From Ruminococcus sp. (GTDB taxonomy: Bacteria; Bacillota; Clostridia; Oscillospirales; Acutalibacteraceae), in the NCBI GenBank assembly GCA_004558485.1, contig SFCS01000012.1, forward strand, positions 1-57,092: 57,092 nucleotides of DNA. The letters run 5' to 3'. The translations under genes were made by a program, and so were the position numbers. The notes beneath the pieces were generated by a model that saw only the letters and a program-made list of their open reading frames with translations, did not search any database and had not been told where the DNA came from. Shown here in pieces: positions 55,270-57,092 of this stretch. Every line of letters starts with the position of its first letter. Position 1 is the stretch's first letter.

Positions 55270-55812
55270 TCATTCTTCGAGCTGTTTTCCGAGAAAAGCG
55301 GCAGCGACCTGCGCTAACTTGATGTCCCCCTCGGAGGGCACGGCGCCGGTCTCCGGCTGCACCATGCACACAGCGCCCGTCATGTCGCCGTTTGCCAAAA
55401 TCGGCGCCGCCACCGCCGCATACCGCTCGACCGCCTCGACCGGCTGCAGGCGGTTTTGTCCGCCCGGCTGGGCGACATGCGTCTGCCGCTTGTCCATGAG
55501 CTCCTCCAAGGCACCCGAAATGCGCCGCTCAAAAAAGTCCTTGCGGCTGTTCCCCGCCGCCGCAACGACGCGATCCCTGTCGCAAACTAAAATGGTCATG
55601 CCGCAGGCACGCGACAGCACATCCGCATACTGCACCGCAAACGGCGACAGCTCCCCCACCGGCGAGTATTTTTTGAACACGACCTCGCCGTCGTTGTCCG
55701 TGAAAATTTCCAGCGGGTCGCCCTCGCGGATACGAATGGTGCGCCGAATTTCCTTCGGAATGACCACTCTGCCGAGGTCGTCGATTCTACGAACTATTCC
55801 AGTTGCTTTCAT
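55270..55812 (-). CDS. spoVT: SpoVT-like AbrB-family transcriptional regulator (intact copy)
   Basis: The 180-residue protein has an N-terminal swapped-hairpin AbrB DNA-binding domain (MKATGIVRRIDDLGRVVIPK, then REGDPLEIFTD) and a C-terminal GAF-type domain (about 55-178) as in SpoVT, which controls late forespore genes and germination. The length agrees with SpoVT (178 in Bacillus). ATG at 55812 follows GAAAGGTAAGG. Two partial copies with nearly identical DNA flank the sugar locus (13538-13843 and 56741-56840). The gene has no clear terminator of its own; its 3' side abuts the IS3 remnant. SpoVT versus a general AbrB paralogue cannot be settled here. Confidence 0.9.
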   Translation of the reverse strand: MKATGIVRRIDDLGRVVIPKEIRRTIRIREGDPLEIFTDNDGEVVFKKYSPVGELSPFAVQYADVLSRACGMTILVCDRDRVVAAAGNSRKDFFERRISGALEELMDKRQTHVAQPGGQNRLQPVEAVERYAAVAAPILANGDMTGAVCMVQPETGAVPSEGDIKLAQVAAAFLGKQLEE

Positions 55813-55891
55813 ATATAAGAACCTTACCTTTCTAAAAATCGGAGATTTTTGAAAGGTGCCAAGAACCTTGTTGCTCGGTACCCTCGCAATA

Positions 55892-55946
55892 AAAACTCCT
55901 TTGTTGATTTGATAACATTTCTATTATCTGTCAACAAAGGAGTTTT
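55892..55946. terminator. Terminator downstream of the ankyrin-like gene
   Basis: A 16-bp perfect stem (55892-55907 with 55931-55946) with an internally pairing 23-nt loop and A/T-rich ends lies between the ankyrin-like gene stop (55967) and the spoVT start. Read on the minus strand it ends the ankyrin-like transcript and isolates spoVT from it. Confidence 0.8.
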
Positions 55947-55966
55947 ATACTTACAAACGAAACGAA

Positions 55967-56629
55967 TTAGTATTTCATCGACCAACCTTGAATTTCAGTT
56001 CTTTGATGCGTTTCTAAACTTTTGACAAATACTGAAGTTGAACGATTTTCACGAACTAATTCAACCTTGTTTTTCTCTCTATTAAACCAATCAAACAGCA
56101 ATAAATCTTTTTCGCATTTTTGTGGATATACTTTGACATTATATCCACATGCCCAATATATCAATTCTAAATAATAATTTATACTATCTTCCTTTGAATA
56201 TTGAGTATCTTCGTAAAAATAAAATTCGCCTAAATGCAAATCCAAAGTGGCATTGTTTATTATATTGTCAAGGTCATCAAATGAAAAATTCCCTTTCGAC
56301 AATAGCATTTTAAATATATCGATACTTATTTTTGTTGGCGGTAAAAATCTAAATCTATCTGGTATAAAATAATCGCTGTCTTCCGGCTTTTGATTTAAAA
56401 TCAAATTACTTTCTGTAAAAAGTTTTGTAATTTCATAAAGATTAAATAGATTTAGTTCTTCTTCGTCTATGTAATAATCTAAAATCGCATTATATAATTC
56501 TTGTTCATATTCCTCGTCAAAAGCATTGATGTCAGCGCCATTGGAAATCAAGGATTTGATTTTATCAAGGTCAATGATATTTTTGCTACATTCATCTATC
56601 AAACGTTGGTCAATATCCTTAAAAGCCAT
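55967..56629 (-). CDS. AT-rich ankyrin-like protein, possible immunity protein
   Basis: The 220-residue acidic cytoplasmic protein begins MAFKDIDQRLIDECSKNIID and has one ankyrin-like stretch (LDKIKSLISNGADINAFDEE). The rest is helix- and aromatic-rich and unlike known enzymes. Its base composition is strongly A+T-rich compared with every neighbour, and codon choice differs, which suggests recent transfer. Single ankyrin-like proteins of this kind are common as immunity or orphan immunity genes in polymorphic toxin loci; that role is inference and no toxin is visible. ATG 56629 follows AGAGGTG; a GTG three codons earlier is less likely. Confidence 0.75.
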   Translation of the reverse strand: MAFKDIDQRLIDECSKNIIDLDKIKSLISNGADINAFDEEYEQELYNAILDYYIDEEELNLFNLYEITKLFTESNLILNQKPEDSDYFIPDRFRFLPPTKISIDIFKMLLSKGNFSFDDLDNIINNATLDLHLGEFYFYEDTQYSKEDSINYYLELIYWACGYNVKVYPQKCEKDLLLFDWFNREKNKVELVRENRSTSVFVKSLETHQRTEIQGWSMKY

Positions 56630-56663
56630 GTATGTCACCTCTTTATTTGATTATATCACTTTT

Positions 56664-56840
56664 TTATGTAATATTCAATCTTTCTGCAAGTCTGGTAATA
56701 GCATATATAAATTTGTCGAAAGGTGTCAATGTTATCAGAGGCGGGTCGCCCTCGCGGATACGAATGGTGCGCCGGATTTCCTTCGGAATGACCACTCTGC
56801 CGAGGTCGTCGATTCTACGAACTATCCCAGTTGCTTTCAT
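56664..56840 (-). pseudogene. SpoVT-like N-terminal fragment (AbrB domain only)
   Basis: From the ATG at 56840 down to 56741 this is nearly identical to the first 33 codons of the intact spoVT gene (two differences in about 100 bases) and then diverges right after the REGDP codons. The frame continues into unrelated sequence (LITLTPFDKFIYAITRLAER) and stops at 56664, giving 58 residues. It keeps a good ribosome site (AAGGAG). It could still yield a free AbrB DNA-binding domain, but the junction suggests a broken gene. The missing half matches the remnant at 13538-13843. Confidence 0.8.
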
Positions 56841-56912
56841 ATATACATTTCTCCTTAAATGACAAATTGTGTTGTGATTATCTGTAATTATGGGAGAAAT
56901 ATACCGCAAGCT

Positions 56913-56940
56913 TTGCTTTTGAAACGAAATATGATATCAT
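56913..56940 (+). promoter_or_regulatory. Promoter of the gene at the right edge
   Basis: TTGCTT (56913-56918) and TATCAT (56935-56940) are 16 bases apart. A GATGGAGGA ribosome site follows at 56962-56970, just before the ATG at 56976. Confidence 0.6.
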
Positions 56941-56975
56941 GACATAAATGAGCAGAAGAAAGATGGAGGATGGCT

Positions 56976-57092
56976 ATGAAAATACCAAAAGCACTGGAAC
57001 AAAGAATGAACTATTATATGGGTAAGTTAGATAACTATCCGAAGGTGAAAGCATTATATAAAAATTGTTGTAAAAACACAGTGGAGACTGTT
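56976..57092 (+). CDS. Probable GH125 exo-alpha-mannosidase, first 39 codons
   Basis: The frame begins MKIPKALEQRMNYYMGKLDN after a good ribosome site and runs off the window. The segment LYKNCCKNTVETV resembles the N-x-C-x-x-N-T-x-E/D-T start of GH125 (Mug157-like) alpha-1,6-mannosidases, where a FENCFPNTLDTT-type sequence precedes the catalytic barrel. With 39 residues this is a tentative family call. If correct, carbohydrate genes continue to the right of the spoVT fragment. Confidence 0.6.
   Translation, partial: MKIPKALEQRMNYYMGKLDNYPKVKALYKNCCKNTVETV

Noticed and set aside
13844..56740. Prophage or conjugative element as explanation for the 43-kb segment.
   Set aside because: No integrase, excisionase, relaxase, capsid or conjugation gene is visible; all cargo is carbohydrate metabolism. 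Only a dead IS3 remnant is present.

Overview
The window reads as chromosomal DNA of a moderately GC-rich, spore-forming Firmicute, most likely a gut-type Clostridia (Oscillospiraceae/Ruminococcaceae-like). The evidence is a CIRCE-controlled hrcA-grpE-dnaK-dnaJ operon, the Bacillus/Clostridium order darA-holB-ricT-trmN6-rsmI ending at an AbrB/SpoVT gene, good Shine-Dalgarno sites, and a large Gram-positive polysaccharide utilisation locus. No taxonomic marker was searched, so the placement is inference. Layout: 1-13.5 kb is conserved housekeeping DNA. It holds the start of an MFS transporter (minus), tRNA-Pro(CGG), the heat-shock operon, a membrane-anchored LamG protein with a Thr/Ala repeat, a NAGPA-type phosphodiester glycosidase, then darA, holB, ricT, a 2[4Fe-4S] ferredoxin, trmN6, rsmI and two small membrane proteins. 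In B. subtilis abrB follows this same cluster. Here that position holds only the C-terminal part of a SpoVT-like gene. From about 14 to 53.5 kb, one minus-strand array of about 20 genes forms a carbohydrate locus. Read in transcription order it contains: a large secreted multi-domain protein; a lipoprotein solute-binding protein split by a one-base frameshift; a surface-anchored GH31 with a discoidin domain; a second, very large solute-binding protein; two permeases; an NHL/Yip1 membrane protein; a DUF5696 protein; two more permeases; a 1574-residue secreted double SGNH (CE2-like) esterase; and then apparently cytoplasmic enzymes (GH106-like protein, GH2 beta-galactosidase, polysaccharide deacetylase, alpha/beta-hydrolase esterase, GH42, SGNH esterase, GH31, GH3). 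A divergent AraC-family regulator at 53.8-54.7 kb probably controls it. The import ATPase is not in the window. The enzyme mix suggests an acetylated heteroglycan carrying alpha-linked (xylosyl or glucosyl) and beta-galactosyl side chains. From 54.7 kb to the end lies a scarred region: an internally deleted IS3-like remnant, a short chimera of trmN6-like and rsmI-like sequence, an intact spoVT-like gene, an AT-rich ankyrin-like gene, an N-terminal spoVT fragment, and the start of a probable GH125 gene. The N-terminal fragment (56741-56840) and the C-terminal fragment (13538-13843) divide one spoVT gene at the same point with a 13-bp overlap. About 42.9 kb containing the whole sugar locus therefore appears to lie inside a split spoVT gene, and an intact copy sits at the right end of that segment. 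This split, and the double-permease/DUF5696/Yip1 module, are the two observations most worth following up.
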